A stretch of 64,000 bases of DNA from NCBI GenBank assembly GCA_036732005.1, contig DAINDF010000002.1, forward strand, positions 372,001-436,000. The letters run 5' to 3'. Position 1 is the stretch's first letter. The number at the start of each line of letters is the position of its first letter. The notes beneath the pieces are model-generated. The model worked only from the letters and a program-made list of their open reading frames with translations. It did no database searches and was not told the DNA's origin. The translations under genes were made by a program, and so were the position numbers. Shown here one piece after another: positions 1 through 8,215 of this stretch. The stretch comes from UBA1926 sp036732005 (GTDB taxonomy: Bacteria > Planctomycetota > Phycisphaerae > Phycisphaerales > UBA1924).

Positions 1-573
1 CCGGCGACGCTGGTCGGCCCGCTGATCACCGACGACGCCGCCGAGGCCTTCGAGAGCGCGATCGAGGCGGCGATGGAGCAGGGGGGCAGGCTGGTCGTGG
101 GCGGGAAGCGGCACGACCCGGCGCGATTGAAGGGCGGGGTGGACGGCCCGCTCGCCCGGGGGAACTTCGTCGAGCCGACGATCATCCGGATGCCGGCTGG
201 GGCGCATCTCGGGATCGCGCTCGAGGAGACTTTCGCCCCGATTCTGTATGTGACGACCTACCGGACGATCGAGGAGGCCATCGACCTGCACAACGCCGTC
301 GATCAGGGGCTCAGCAGCGCGATCTTCACGGGCTCGGTCGGCTCGATGGGGCGGTTCCTCGACCCGAGCGGGGCGGGCAGCGACTGCGGGCTCGCCTATG
401 TCAATCTGGGCACCAGCGGCGCCGAGATCGGCGGGGCGTTCGGCGGAGAGAAGGACACCGGGGGCGGCCGCGAGAGCGGCTCGGACTCCTGGAAGGCGTA
501 CATGAGGCGGCAGACCTGCACCCTTCACTTTGGAGACAGCTTTGCTCTGGCACAAGGGATCCGCTTTGAGTGA
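1..573 (+). CDS. ALDH7 (antiquitin-type) aldehyde dehydrogenase, C-terminal part
   Basis: The reading frame is open from base 1 to the TGA at 571-573, so the 5' part of the gene lies outside the window. The 190 visible residues end with the ALDH7 signature GGAFGGEKDTGGGRESGSD followed by WKAYMRRQTCT, close to human alpha-aminoadipic semialdehyde dehydrogenase. The family oxidises semialdehydes (such as aminoadipate semialdehyde from lysine breakdown) with NAD+. The catalytic cysteine region should lie just upstream of base 1 and is not visible. EETFAPILYV, the conserved block after the active site, is present. The end overlaps the start of rpiA by a few bases, suggesting coupled translation. 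The family call is firm; the exact substrate is inference. Confidence 0.93.
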   Translation, partial: PATLVGPLITDDAAEAFESAIEAAMEQGGRLVVGGKRHDPARLKGGVDGPLARGNFVEPTIIRMPAGAHLGIALEETFAPILYVTTYRTIEEAIDLHNAVDQGLSSAIFTGSVGSMGRFLDPSGAGSDCGLAYVNLGTSGAEIGGAFGGEKDTGGGRESGSDSWKAYMRRQTCTLHFGDSFALAQGIRFE

Positions 574-1270
574 GCAAGTGGCAAGCGACGCTCTCGCCAG
601 GGCCGCGATCGAAGAGATCCAGCCCGGCATGCTCGTCGGCTTCGGGGCGGGGCGGACGCCTTCGAGGGCGTTGCAGGCCCTGGCGCTGCGGGCACGGGAC
701 GAGGACCTTGCGCTGCGCGTCGTGGCGGCGAGCGATGCGACCGAGGCGCTGTGCCGGGAACTCGGGTTCCGGGTCGAGGACTTCGCCACGGTCGAGGAAC
801 TCGACCTGCTCATCGACGGCGCCGACGAGATCGACCGGGACATGCGCATGCTCAAGGGCTCACGGGGCGCCGTCACGCGCGAGCGCATGCTCGCCTGGGC
901 GAGCCGCCGGCGGGTCTACATGGTCCGCGACGAGAAGGTCAGCCCCTACCTCGGGCTGAACAGCACGCTCGGCATCGCGCTGATCCCCTTCGGGCTGGCC
1001 TCGACGCGGGCGGCGATCCGCCGGCTCGGGCTCAACGGGGTGATGCGCCGCGGGCTCGCTGGCGAGCTGTATGTCACCGACAACGGGAACCTCATCCTCG
1101 ATGTCTCCCTCAATGAGGGGGAGGATCTCCAGGAGCTCGCCACCGAACTCCACCGAATCCCGGGGGTCGTCGAGCATGGGCTCTTCCTTGACGAGGCCGA
1201 TCTTGTGCTCATCGAGCACGACGGGGCGGAGATCGAGCGGCTCGAGCGCCCCGACGAGCCGGCCCCGTAG
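566..1270 (+). CDS. rpiA: Ribose-5-phosphate isomerase A, divergent
   Basis: This protein interconverts ribose 5-phosphate and ribulose 5-phosphate in the pentose phosphate pathway. Residues 83-90 are IDGADEID, holding the two catalytic aspartates. The catalytic lysine (K97, in MLKGSRGA) and glutamate (E106, in TRERM) are conserved. The N-terminal phosphate loop, normally GTGSTA, reads GFGAGRTPSRA and is divergent. I chose the TTG at 566 because AAGGGA lies about seven bases upstream and the start overlaps the ALDH stop (TTGAGTGA). An ATG at 530 in the same frame would add twelve residues. At 234 aa it is slightly longer than the usual ~220. Family confident, start moderately so. Confidence 0.88.
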   Translation: MSEQVASDALARAAIEEIQPGMLVGFGAGRTPSRALQALALRARDEDLALRVVAASDATEALCRELGFRVEDFATVEELDLLIDGADEIDRDMRMLKGSRGAVTRERMLAWASRRRVYMVRDEKVSPYLGLNSTLGIALIPFGLASTRAAIRRLGLNGVMRRGLAGELYVTDNGNLILDVSLNEGEDLQELATELHRIPGVVEHGLFLDEADLVLIEHDGAEIERLERPDEPAP

Positions 1271-1447
1271 CGGGTGGTTTCCGACGAGCAGCCGCGACAA
1301 GCGGGCGTCGGGGTGGCCCCCGATGATAGTGAGTGCTAAACTGCCGTATGCGGCGGGGAGACCGCCGAGCCTCTCGGGAAGAAGCCACCGGCAGTAGTGC
1401 GCGTGTGTGGTCTCGGGATTAGATCACTAGCCAAGGAGTGAAGAACA

Positions 1448-3121
1448 ATGTTGTGGTCCAAGAGGATGTCGCGGGTGGCGAGTGCCATCCTGATCGCCGG
1501 CCTTGCCGGTGGAATGGTCGCGTGCGAATCGACAAGCGGCGGGAGCAGCGGCAGCGGCGCCCGGGCGCCGCTGGGCGCCGGTTCCGGTTCGCCCTCGTTC
1601 CTTTACCGTCCTTCCCAGCAGGCCGCCAAGCCGGCTCCCCGGGCTGAGGAGCCCGCTCCGGCCCGCGCCGCCGAGCCCGCGCCTCGTCGGGTGAGCAACG
1701 CGTGCAACTACTCGCCCAACGCCGGGGCCGGGATGACCGTCGTCGGGATGCCCTTCCCGACCGGCGACGCCGCGAGCAGCGCGATCATGCTGCACCAGGT
1801 GATGCCCGCCGAGGTCCGCCGCAACGCGGAGTTCGGGTACGAGTACCATGTCACCAACCTCACCGGCGGCACGCTGCAGAATGTCGCGGTCGTCCTCGAG
1901 AGCCAGAGCAACCTCGATGTGATCAACTCCGCGCCGGCCGCGATGACCGGGGCGGCGGGCAGCACCTGGTCGCTGGGTGATCTTGGTCCCTGCGAGACCA
2001 AGGTGATCCGCCTGACCGCCCGCGCCCGCGAGACCGGGCAGGCCGGCAACTGCGTGAGCGTGTCCTACAACAACTCGCTGTGCGCGGCCACCACCGTGGT
2101 CGACCCGGCGCTCGCCATCGAGAAGAAGGCGACCCCGCGAGTCCTCAAGTGCGATCCGATCACCCTCACTTACAATGTCTGCAACACCGGCACCGGCATG
2201 ACCTCCGGCGTTGTTGTGCGTGACACCCTCCCCGCGGGCCTGACCGTCAACGGGTCGCGGAATGTCGAGATCCCCGTGGGCGATCTCGCCGCCGGCGAGT
2301 GCCGCGAGGTCAGCGTGGTCGCGATGGCGTCCGGCACCGGCGAGTACTGCTCGCCCGCGAGCGCCAGCTCGTCGGACGGCCTGACCGCCAACTCGGGTGA
2401 CCCCTGCACCGTGGTTGTGGCTCCGAAGCTCGCGATCACCTGCAACGCCCGCGACAACCAGTACATCAACCGCAACAGCGAGTTCGAGTTTGAGGTGACC
2501 AACACCGGCGACGGCGTTGCGGCCAACACGGTGGTCAATGTCGCCCTCCCGGCCGGCGCCGAGTTCGTCAGCGCCTCCTCCGGCGCCACCCCCGCGGGCG
2601 GCTCGATCGCCTTCCCCGTGGGCGACCTGGCCCCCGGTCAGTCCAAGACCGTTTCGGTCAACATGGTCTCCCGCGTTGCGGGCTCCATCCGCGTCGCGGC
2701 CTCGGCCGGCGCGGCCTGCGCCGACCCGGTCAACACCGCGTGCGAGACCGAGTACCGCGGCATCCCGGCCATCCTCCTCGAAGTGGTCGACCTCGTCGAC
2801 CCGGTCGAGGTCGGCCAGGAGACGACCTATGTCATCCGCGTGACCAACCAGGGCTCGGCGGACGACACCAATGTGGTCGTCAAGTGCATCCTGCCCGACG
2901 AGATGGCCTTTGTCTCCGCGACGGGCGCCACCTCGGCCCGGGTTGACGGCCAGGCCGTCACCTTCGGCACCGAGAGCGTGCTCAACCCGCAGGAGGTCGT
3001 CGAGTGGAGGCTCACCGTCCGGGCGACCGGCGAGGGCGATGTCCGGTTCGCGGTCGAGATGACCAGCGAGCAGTTCCAGCGTCCGATCCGCGAGACCGAG
3101 TCGACCAACCTCTACCGCTGA
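1448..3121 (+). CDS. Cysteine-rich OmcB-like lipoprotein with DUF11 repeats
   Basis: The 557-aa protein begins with a lipoprotein signal (AGLAGGMVAC, acylated Cys26), then a low-complexity Gly/Ser/Ala/Pro/Glu linker to about residue 80. Three to four DUF11-type beta-sandwich repeats follow (phrases such as YNVCNTGTG, FEVTNTGDG, YVIRVTNQGS). More than a dozen cysteines are spread along the repeats. This layout resembles the chlamydial OmcB cysteine-rich envelope protein, which stabilises the cell envelope by disulfide cross-links. The start is set by AAGGAG at 1433-1438, nine bases before ATG. A -10-like TAAACT lies at 1337-1342. The gene stands alone and ends in a strong terminator. A structural envelope role is inferred from the resemblance. 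Confidence 0.8.
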   Translation: MLWSKRMSRVASAILIAGLAGGMVACESTSGGSSGSGARAPLGAGSGSPSFLYRPSQQAAKPAPRAEEPAPARAAEPAPRRVSNACNYSPNAGAGMTVVGMPFPTGDAASSAIMLHQVMPAEVRRNAEFGYEYHVTNLTGGTLQNVAVVLESQSNLDVINSAPAAMTGAAGSTWSLGDLGPCETKVIRLTARARETGQAGNCVSVSYNNSLCAATTVVDPALAIEKKATPRVLKCDPITLTYNVCNTGTGMTSGVVVRDTLPAGLTVNGSRNVEIPVGDLAAGECREVSVVAMASGTGEYCSPASASSSDGLTANSGDPCTVVVAPKLAITCNARDNQYINRNSEFEFEVTNTGDGVAANTVVNVALPAGAEFVSASSGATPAGGSIAFPVGDLAPGQSKTVSVNMVSRVAGSIRVAASAGAACADPVNTACETEYRGIPAILLEVVDLVDPVEVGQETTYVIRVTNQGSADDTNVVVKCILPDEMAFVSATGATSARVDGQAVTFGTESVLNPQEVVEWRLTVRATGEGDVRFAVEMTSEQFQRPIRETESTNLYR

Positions 3122-3166
3122 TCTGACCAAACCCGGGGCTTCGCCCCGGACCGATCATGCAACCAA

Positions 3167-3202
3167 GCCGGCCGGCGGGGCACCGCCGGCCGGTGCTTTT
3201 TT
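3167..3202 (+). terminator. Rho-independent terminator of the OmcB-like gene
   Basis: A 12-bp GC stem (3167-3178 with 3183-3194, one G-T pair) with loop GGCA is followed by GC and six T (3197-3202). It lies about 45 bases after the stop codon. A smaller GGGGC-TTC-GCCCC hairpin precedes it at about 3134-3147. Confidence 0.9.
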
Positions 3203-3370
3203 GAACCCGATGTGGAGTGGTCGGCTTCGCCGACTGCGATGTGTCCGCCTCGGGCACCTCGGCCGCAAGGCGGGTCGTTGTCCTCGGCGGTGTTGGAATT
3301 GCGGCGGGTGTCAGCCCTGGGCGCGTTGCGTCCCGATCATACTGATCTGGATTGGTTGACGCGCGGAAAG

Positions 3371-3404
3371 CGGTGCCACGACCCGCCCGGAGGGCGCGTC
3401 GTGC
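3371..3404 (+). repeat. REP-like palindrome, degenerate copy
   Basis: Reads GGTGCCACGACCCGCC, then GGCGCGTCGTGC, matching both arms of the copies at 52047 and 52845 with a different loop and a C-to-G change in each arm. The arm changes are compensatory (CCACG/CGTCG), so pairing is partly retained. It faces the copy at 3427-3466. Confidence 0.55.
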
Positions 3405-3426
3405 GTCTCTCGTCGGCGTCCGATCC

Positions 3427-3466
3427 GCACCACGCGCCGCTGACGCGGCGGGTGGTGGCACCGGCG
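3427..3466 (-). repeat. REP-like intergenic palindrome, copy 1
   Basis: The reverse complement is nearly identical to 52845-52884 over about 38 bases. One strand folds as GCCACCACCCGCCGC, loop GTCA, GCGGCGCGTGGTGCC, with 13 of 15 positions pairing. It lies outside genes. Confidence 0.8.
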
Positions 3467-3628
3467 GCGCACGCGCAGCGGTCAATCACAAGCCGTATCA
3501 CTCCATCGGGCTGTGCCCGTGGCACGCTCGAGATTGAGGCGGAGTCCGCATGCGAACGGGCCCGCCAGTTCCCGCCCGGGCGAGCAGGCGGCGGCGTCGA
3601 CGCGTGCCGGGCGCGCTCGATGCCTAGG

Positions 3629-3662
3629 CCCGGGGCGGGTGCCCGGGAGAACCCGCCCCGGG
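3629..3662 (-). terminator. Stable hairpin downstream of isocitrate dehydrogenase
   Basis: A perfect 12-bp stem (CCCGGGGCGGGT at 3629-3640 with ACCCGCCCCGGG at 3651-3662) lies about 25 bases past the stop of the minus-strand dehydrogenase gene. No T-tract follows on the minus strand, so it may act as a 3'-end stabiliser rather than an intrinsic terminator. Confidence 0.5.
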
Positions 3663-3687
3663 GCAGGCGCCGGCGTCGGCCGGGGGG

Positions 3688-5172
3688 TCACTGCCCCTGC
3701 GCGAGGCTGAAGCCCGGCTTGCCGTCGAACATCTTGAGCGGCTGGAAATCAGTCACGACGAATTTCTCGGTGACCTTGGTCAGCAGGTGAATCGCGGGCA
3801 TCTGCCCGATCGCGCCGAGGAACGCCATGTCGCGGAGTTCGAACCGGACGCGGAAGTAGTCGACGATCTCGGTGTAGGGCGAGCCGGAGGGCCAGACTTG
3901 CGTGCCGCGGTTCGAGATCATCGTGAGTTTGAACGGGCTGTTCTCGGCGATCGCCTGGAGCCGGCGGGCGAGGTCGAGCACGGGGATGGTCGTGTCGATG
4001 TAGATGTCGCAGCCCGCGACATGGCTCACGCTCGTCTCGAAAGTCCTCATGAGACGATTGACGGTCGGACGCGTCGGGGGCCTGTAGGTCGGGGTCGCGG
4101 TCTCGGGGATCGGGCGGGCCTCGAGGCCGGAGGGGGTCTTGCCGAGCCTGGCGATGATCGCCTTGGCGAAGTCCCCGGTCCCCACCGGGTCCGATTCTCC
4201 CCGGACATCGCCGGTGTGCACGCCGTCCTCAAGCGTCGCGAGCAGGGCGTTCTCGATGAGCGCGGCCCGCCGGTAGAGCCCGATGTGGCGGACCATCATG
4301 ATCCCGCTGAGCAGCAGACTCGTCGGGTTGGCGATGCCCTTGCCCGCGATGTCGGGGGCGGTGCCGTGCACGGCCTCGAAGATCGAGATCTCGTCCCCGA
4401 TGTTGGCCGAGGGGGCGAAGCCCAGCCCCCCGACGAGCCCGGCGGCGAGGTCGGAGACGATGTCGCCCTGGAGGTTCGGGAGGACGACCATGCGGTACTC
4501 CTGCGGGCGGAGCACGAGGTTCATGCACAGCGCGTCGATGATCACATCGGCGGTCTCGATCAGCGGGTGGTCCTTCGCGGCGGCGTGGAACCGCTCGAGG
4601 AACATGCCGTCCGTCATCTTCATGATGTTGGCCTTGTGCCCGCAGTGCACCTTGGTGATGCCGAGCGACTGGGCCGTCTTGAACGCGAAGCGGTGCACCT
4701 GGTCGCACCCCGGTGCCGTGATCAGACGCTTGCACTCGACCACATCGGCGGTGAGGCGGTGCTCGATGCCGCCGTAGGTGTCCTCGATATTTTCACGGAC
4801 AACATAGATGTCCACGGGCACGCCGGCTCGGCTGAAGACGGTGTCGACCCCGGGCAGGCTCTGGAAGTGCCGCAGGTTTGCGAAGGCGCCGAAGGTCTTG
4901 CGCAGCGTGACATTGATCGATTTGCCGCCCCCGCCGATCGGGGTTCCCATCGGGCCCTTGTAGAGCAGGCCGGTCTGCTCGATCGCATCGATCGCCTCGT
5001 CGGTCATGCCGCGGCTGTCGCCGGCGGCGAAGACGCGCTGTCCCATCTCGACCGGCACGAACTCGACAGTGTCCATCACCCCCGCGGCGCGGAACACCTC
5101 GAGGCACGCGTCCATGATCTCCGTCCCGATGCCGTCGCCGGCGGCCAGGGCGACCCGGATCTTCTCGCTCAT
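3688..5172 (-). CDS. icd: Isocitrate dehydrogenase, long (Thermus/Rickettsia-type) form
   Basis: The enzyme decarboxylates isocitrate to 2-oxoglutarate in the TCA cycle. The 494-aa length, with an extra C-terminal domain of about 150 residues (from about residue 350), fits the long IDH subfamily known from Thermus. Substrate-site phrases include GPMGTPIGGGGKSINVTLRK, YVVRENIEDTYGG and the acidic metal motif ANIGDEISIFEAVHG. In GTAPDIAGKGIANP the residues D-I sit where NADP enzymes have K-Y, so NAD+ use is my prediction. It is the last gene of a minus-strand run tolC-like, sua5, icd, with 62 bases to sua5. The start has GGAG about eight bases upstream. Confidence 0.93.
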   Translation of the reverse strand: MSEKIRVALAAGDGIGTEIMDACLEVFRAAGVMDTVEFVPVEMGQRVFAAGDSRGMTDEAIDAIEQTGLLYKGPMGTPIGGGGKSINVTLRKTFGAFANLRHFQSLPGVDTVFSRAGVPVDIYVVRENIEDTYGGIEHRLTADVVECKRLITAPGCDQVHRFAFKTAQSLGITKVHCGHKANIMKMTDGMFLERFHAAAKDHPLIETADVIIDALCMNLVLRPQEYRMVVLPNLQGDIVSDLAAGLVGGLGFAPSANIGDEISIFEAVHGTAPDIAGKGIANPTSLLLSGIMMVRHIGLYRRAALIENALLATLEDGVHTGDVRGESDPVGTGDFAKAIIARLGKTPSGLEARPIPETATPTYRPPTRPTVNRLMRTFETSVSHVAGCDIYIDTTIPVLDLARRLQAIAENSPFKLTMISNRGTQVWPSGSPYTEIVDYFRVRFELRDMAFLGAIGQMPAIHLLTKVTEKFVVTDFQPLKMFDGKPGFSLAQGQ

Positions 5173-5234
5173 TCGTTCAACTCCGTGGTTCGAGGAGGCG
5201 AACGCTAGGCATCACGACGAGCCCCGGCGGGTTC

Positions 5235-6212
5235 TCACGACGCCGCTGAGCGGCGGAGCCGGTCCCGGATCGCCTCCCAGATCGGCGAGTCCGACAGAGC
5301 CGGGACCACCACGAAGATCACGACGGCCTCCTCCCCGTCGGCCTCGCGCAGGGCCGCGTAGAGCCGGCGTGCGTATCCGGACGCGAGCCCCGGCATCGCG
5401 AGCGCCACATGGGGCGGCTGGATCCTGACCGGCCGCCCGGGCGGGCTCAGCAGCACAACCTTCCCGCCCGCCCCCGCGATCTCCCGCCCCAGCGTGTCGA
5501 GATTGGTCAGAAGCCGGACCGGAGTGCGGGGCTGGTAGTGCGGCCCGATCACCCCGGGTGACGCCGGCGTCGGGTGCTCCTCCGAGCCCCAGGGCGGATC
5601 GGCAGGGGCCACGCCGAGAACCGCGGCGAGTTCCTCCGGGTCGACGACCCCGCGACGCAGGACGCGGGGGGGATCGGTCGTCAGGTCCAACACGGTCGAC
5701 TCGATCCCCGCCTTGCACGGCCCGCCGTCGAGCACGAGCACCTCACGCTCGTCGAAATGGGCCCGGACATGCTCGGCCGAGGTCGGCGAGATGTACCCCG
5801 CGGGGTTGGCGCTCGGGCCGACGATGGGCCTCTCGAACGCCTCGATAAGGACAATCGCGACCGGGTGATCCGGGACGCGGACCGCGACGGCATCGCCCCC
5901 GGCGGTCACGGCGGGCGGCACCCACGCCGCCTTGGGGAGCACGAGCGTCAGCGGGCCGGGCCAGAACCGCTCGGCCAGCCGCTGGGCGGCCTCCGGCCAG
6001 GCCCGGACGGCACGCCTGGCCATCTCGACATCGCTCGCGTGGACGATAAGGGGGTTTTCGGCGGGCCTTCGCTTGGCGGCGAAGACGCGGGCGATCGCCT
6101 CGGGGTTGGCCGCGTCGGCGCCGAGCCCATAGACCGTTTCGGTCGGGAACGCGACCAGCCCGCCCGAGCGCAGGCGGGAGATCGCCGCTTCCAACTCCGC
6201 GCTGTGCGCCAT
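5235..6212 (-). CDS. tsaC: L-threonylcarbamoyladenylate synthase (Sua5/TsaC with C-terminal domain)
   Basis: This enzyme makes threonylcarbamoyl-AMP from threonine, bicarbonate and ATP, the first step of the t6A37 modification of ANN-decoding tRNAs. The YrdC domain fills residues ~5-185, with the typical opening GLVAFPTETVYGLGADA, the KRRPAENPLIVH block, and VGPSANPAG. The linker SPGVIGPHYQP and a small C-terminal domain follow, so at 325 aa it is the longer Sua5 form. It lies between the TolC-like gene (46 bases) and icd in the same direction. Function is confident. Confidence 0.95.
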   Translation of the reverse strand: MAHSAELEAAISRLRSGGLVAFPTETVYGLGADAANPEAIARVFAAKRRPAENPLIVHASDVEMARRAVRAWPEAAQRLAERFWPGPLTLVLPKAAWVPPAVTAGGDAVAVRVPDHPVAIVLIEAFERPIVGPSANPAGYISPTSAEHVRAHFDEREVLVLDGGPCKAGIESTVLDLTTDPPRVLRRGVVDPEELAAVLGVAPADPPWGSEEHPTPASPGVIGPHYQPRTPVRLLTNLDTLGREIAGAGGKVVLLSPPGRPVRIQPPHVALAMPGLASGYARRLYAALREADGEEAVVIFVVVPALSDSPIWEAIRDRLRRSAAS

Positions 6213-6258
6213 GGCCTGTTCCCGCTCACCCGGGGGAGCGACCCCTTCCGATCGGCGA

Positions 6259-8118
6259 TCAGGGAAGCCTCGAGGCCCGCTCCGAGTCGTTGATCTGATT
6301 CAGATCGGGCACCACGAAGTTGATCCGGTTGCGCTCCAACGCCGTGCCCGTCGCGGCGTGGAGCCTGGCGATCGCCGTGTTGTAGTCGATCAGGGCCTGG
6401 ATCTCGCTCCGCTCGGCGGCGGCGAGCGCCTCCTGCTGGCTCAGTTCGAGGTTCAGCCGCTCGACGGTGTAGCCCCGGTCGGTCAACTGCTTCTCGACGA
6501 GCAGCGTCCGGATCGCCTCGGCCGCGGCGATCCGCCCGGCTCTGGCCTGTTCGATCAGGCGGTAGTTGGTGAAGACATCGTCGAGCGCGTTCTTCACCTC
6601 GAGCACGACATCCTGCACCGTGCGGCGGTAGGCGATGACCGACTGCATCCGCTCGAGCCGCGATCGCCTGAAATCGGCCTCCGCCCCGCGGTTTCCGACG
6701 GGCTGCTCGAAGAACATCCCGAGCAGGAACTCGTCGATGAACTCCCCGCGACCGATCTCCCCGTAGGAGCGACCCATGTTCCCGTCGAACCCCATCAGGG
6801 TCGCCGACGCGCGGAGGTCCAGCCCGGGGAGCGTTCCGTTCCTCGCCACCGCCTGCCTGATCGAAGCGTCGTCGATCGCGAGCAGGGCGGTGTCGATCTC
6901 GGGCCGGCTCTTGACGGCCGTCTCGATCTCGTCGAGCAGGCTGAGCGTCACGGGCTCGTCGATCGCGTCGTCCGAGGGGACGAGCAGCAGTTCAGAGCCG
7001 ACCGGGATCTCGGGGTCGTTCATGAGCGCCTTGAGCCGGTCGCTCGCCCTGCGGAGTCCGCGCTGGGCCCGCAGCACATCTCCCTTGCGCCGCTCGACGG
7101 TCGCGACCGCGTCGGCCACCTGCGCCTGCACGGCGTCGAGCACGCGTCTGGCCTTGATATCGTCGCGGACCTGTTCGCCCCGCTCGAGCAGCTTCGAGGC
7201 GATCAGGAGTTCACGCTGGGCGCGGAGCAACTCCCAGTACGCCGCCTCCGTCTCGGTGGCCACCGCGATCAGGTTCGACTTCAGGCGGGCGATCGAGCCC
7301 CGCTCGGCGTTGCGTGCCAGGCGCACATCCGCGAGCGCCACATCGGGCCCGAAGCCCCGGAGCAGCGGCTGGTCCAACTGCATCGTGATCATGCTCGACG
7401 CCGACGGATTGGGCGAGGGCAGCGCCCCGAACCCCGATTGACGAAGATCGGAGTAGACCGCCTCGGTGTCGATCGAGAACTGCCCGCCCGTGACCAGGCT
7501 CCGCCGCAGCCCGGTCGTCGAACCGACCGTCTGCGAAGAGTTCATGGTCTCACCGCTCACCCCCGGGATGAACCCGGGACCCGCCTGCGCCGTGTCGAAG
7601 TCCTGCCACAGGAAATCGGAGAAGAAGACCCAGTCGAACGCGGCCTCGGCGGAGGCGACAACCGCCTCGCCGACCGCCGGGCCGAGCGACGCCTCCTGCA
7701 CGGAGAGATTCCGCTCCACCGCCGACCGGACGACCCGCTGCAGGCCGATGGAGACGGCCTGCGGCGTTCGTCCCAGAAGGTCCTCGCCAGCGAGCCGGCC
7801 GAGAGCCCCCGTGGTCTCCCCGGAGGCGTCCCGGTAGTACCGCTCGGGGTTGTAGACACGATCGATCTCCTGGAGGTACTCGGGCTGGATCTCCAGGTCC
7901 TGCGACGCGCCGGCGGCGGCCGTCGTCCGGGCGGGGGACCCCCCATCCAAGGGGGCGATCTCCCGGCGGAGCGACTCCTCCATCACACGGCGGAGGTCCT
8001 CCTCGGACCGGCGTTCGACCGGGCTGGCGCACCCGCTCAGAAGCACCAGGCCGACCGCGGTGAGCCCGGAGTAGAGAGCGGACCGAAAGAACAATGTGTG
8101 TGCAACCGGTTCGAGCAT
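6259..8118 (-). CDS. TolC-family outer-membrane efflux lipoprotein
   Basis: A 619-aa outer-membrane channel-like protein. The N-terminus is a lipoprotein signal with lipobox LLSGC. Two long, mainly helical repeats follow with TolC-family phrases such as LDQPLLRGFGPDVALADVRLARN (shortened here) and late-domain Leu/Glu/Ala-rich coiled-coil stretches. TolC-type trimers export small molecules or proteins with an inner-membrane pump. No pump or adaptor gene is adjacent, so the substrate is unknown. I placed the start at the ATG at 8118, where the signal peptide begins. TACAAT ends five bases upstream, suggesting leaderless mRNA. An in-frame extension to 8415 is not protein-like. Confidence 0.88.
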   Translation of the reverse strand: MLEPVAHTLFFRSALYSGLTAVGLVLLSGCASPVERRSEEDLRRVMEESLRREIAPLDGGSPARTTAAAGASQDLEIQPEYLQEIDRVYNPERYYRDASGETTGALGRLAGEDLLGRTPQAVSIGLQRVVRSAVERNLSVQEASLGPAVGEAVVASAEAAFDWVFFSDFLWQDFDTAQAGPGFIPGVSGETMNSSQTVGSTTGLRRSLVTGGQFSIDTEAVYSDLRQSGFGALPSPNPSASSMITMQLDQPLLRGFGPDVALADVRLARNAERGSIARLKSNLIAVATETEAAYWELLRAQRELLIASKLLERGEQVRDDIKARRVLDAVQAQVADAVATVERRKGDVLRAQRGLRRASDRLKALMNDPEIPVGSELLLVPSDDAIDEPVTLSLLDEIETAVKSRPEIDTALLAIDDASIRQAVARNGTLPGLDLRASATLMGFDGNMGRSYGEIGRGEFIDEFLLGMFFEQPVGNRGAEADFRRSRLERMQSVIAYRRTVQDVVLEVKNALDDVFTNYRLIEQARAGRIAAAEAIRTLLVEKQLTDRGYTVERLNLELSQQEALAAAERSEIQALIDYNTAIARLHAATGTALERNRINFVVPDLNQINDSERASRLP

Positions 8119-8123
8119 GGCCG

Positions 8124-8129
8124 ATTGTA
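8124..8129 (-). promoter_or_regulatory. -10 hexamer TACAAT, candidate leaderless start
   Basis: TACAAT on the minus strand ends five bases before the TolC-like ATG, so transcription would start at or next to the start codon. Confidence 0.55.
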
Positions 8130-8215
8130 CCGGCTGACGCCCGGCACGCGTCCGGCGTCGAGCAGGGGCGATAGACTTCTTTGCTCCAAGTCGTGCCCGT
8201 CGCACGCGGAACAGG

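Larger units (their letters stand above)
3203..3687. other. Intergenic region with REP-like repeats and a stable hairpin, no gene seen
   Basis: This 485-base gap separates the OmcB-like gene from the convergent isocitrate dehydrogenase. It holds two facing copies of a palindromic repeat (3371-3404 degenerate, 3427-3466 good). A 12-bp hairpin at 3629-3662 lies just beyond the dehydrogenase stop. Open frames here lack the C-ending codon bias of the neighbouring genes and match no family I recognise. Confidence 0.6.
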
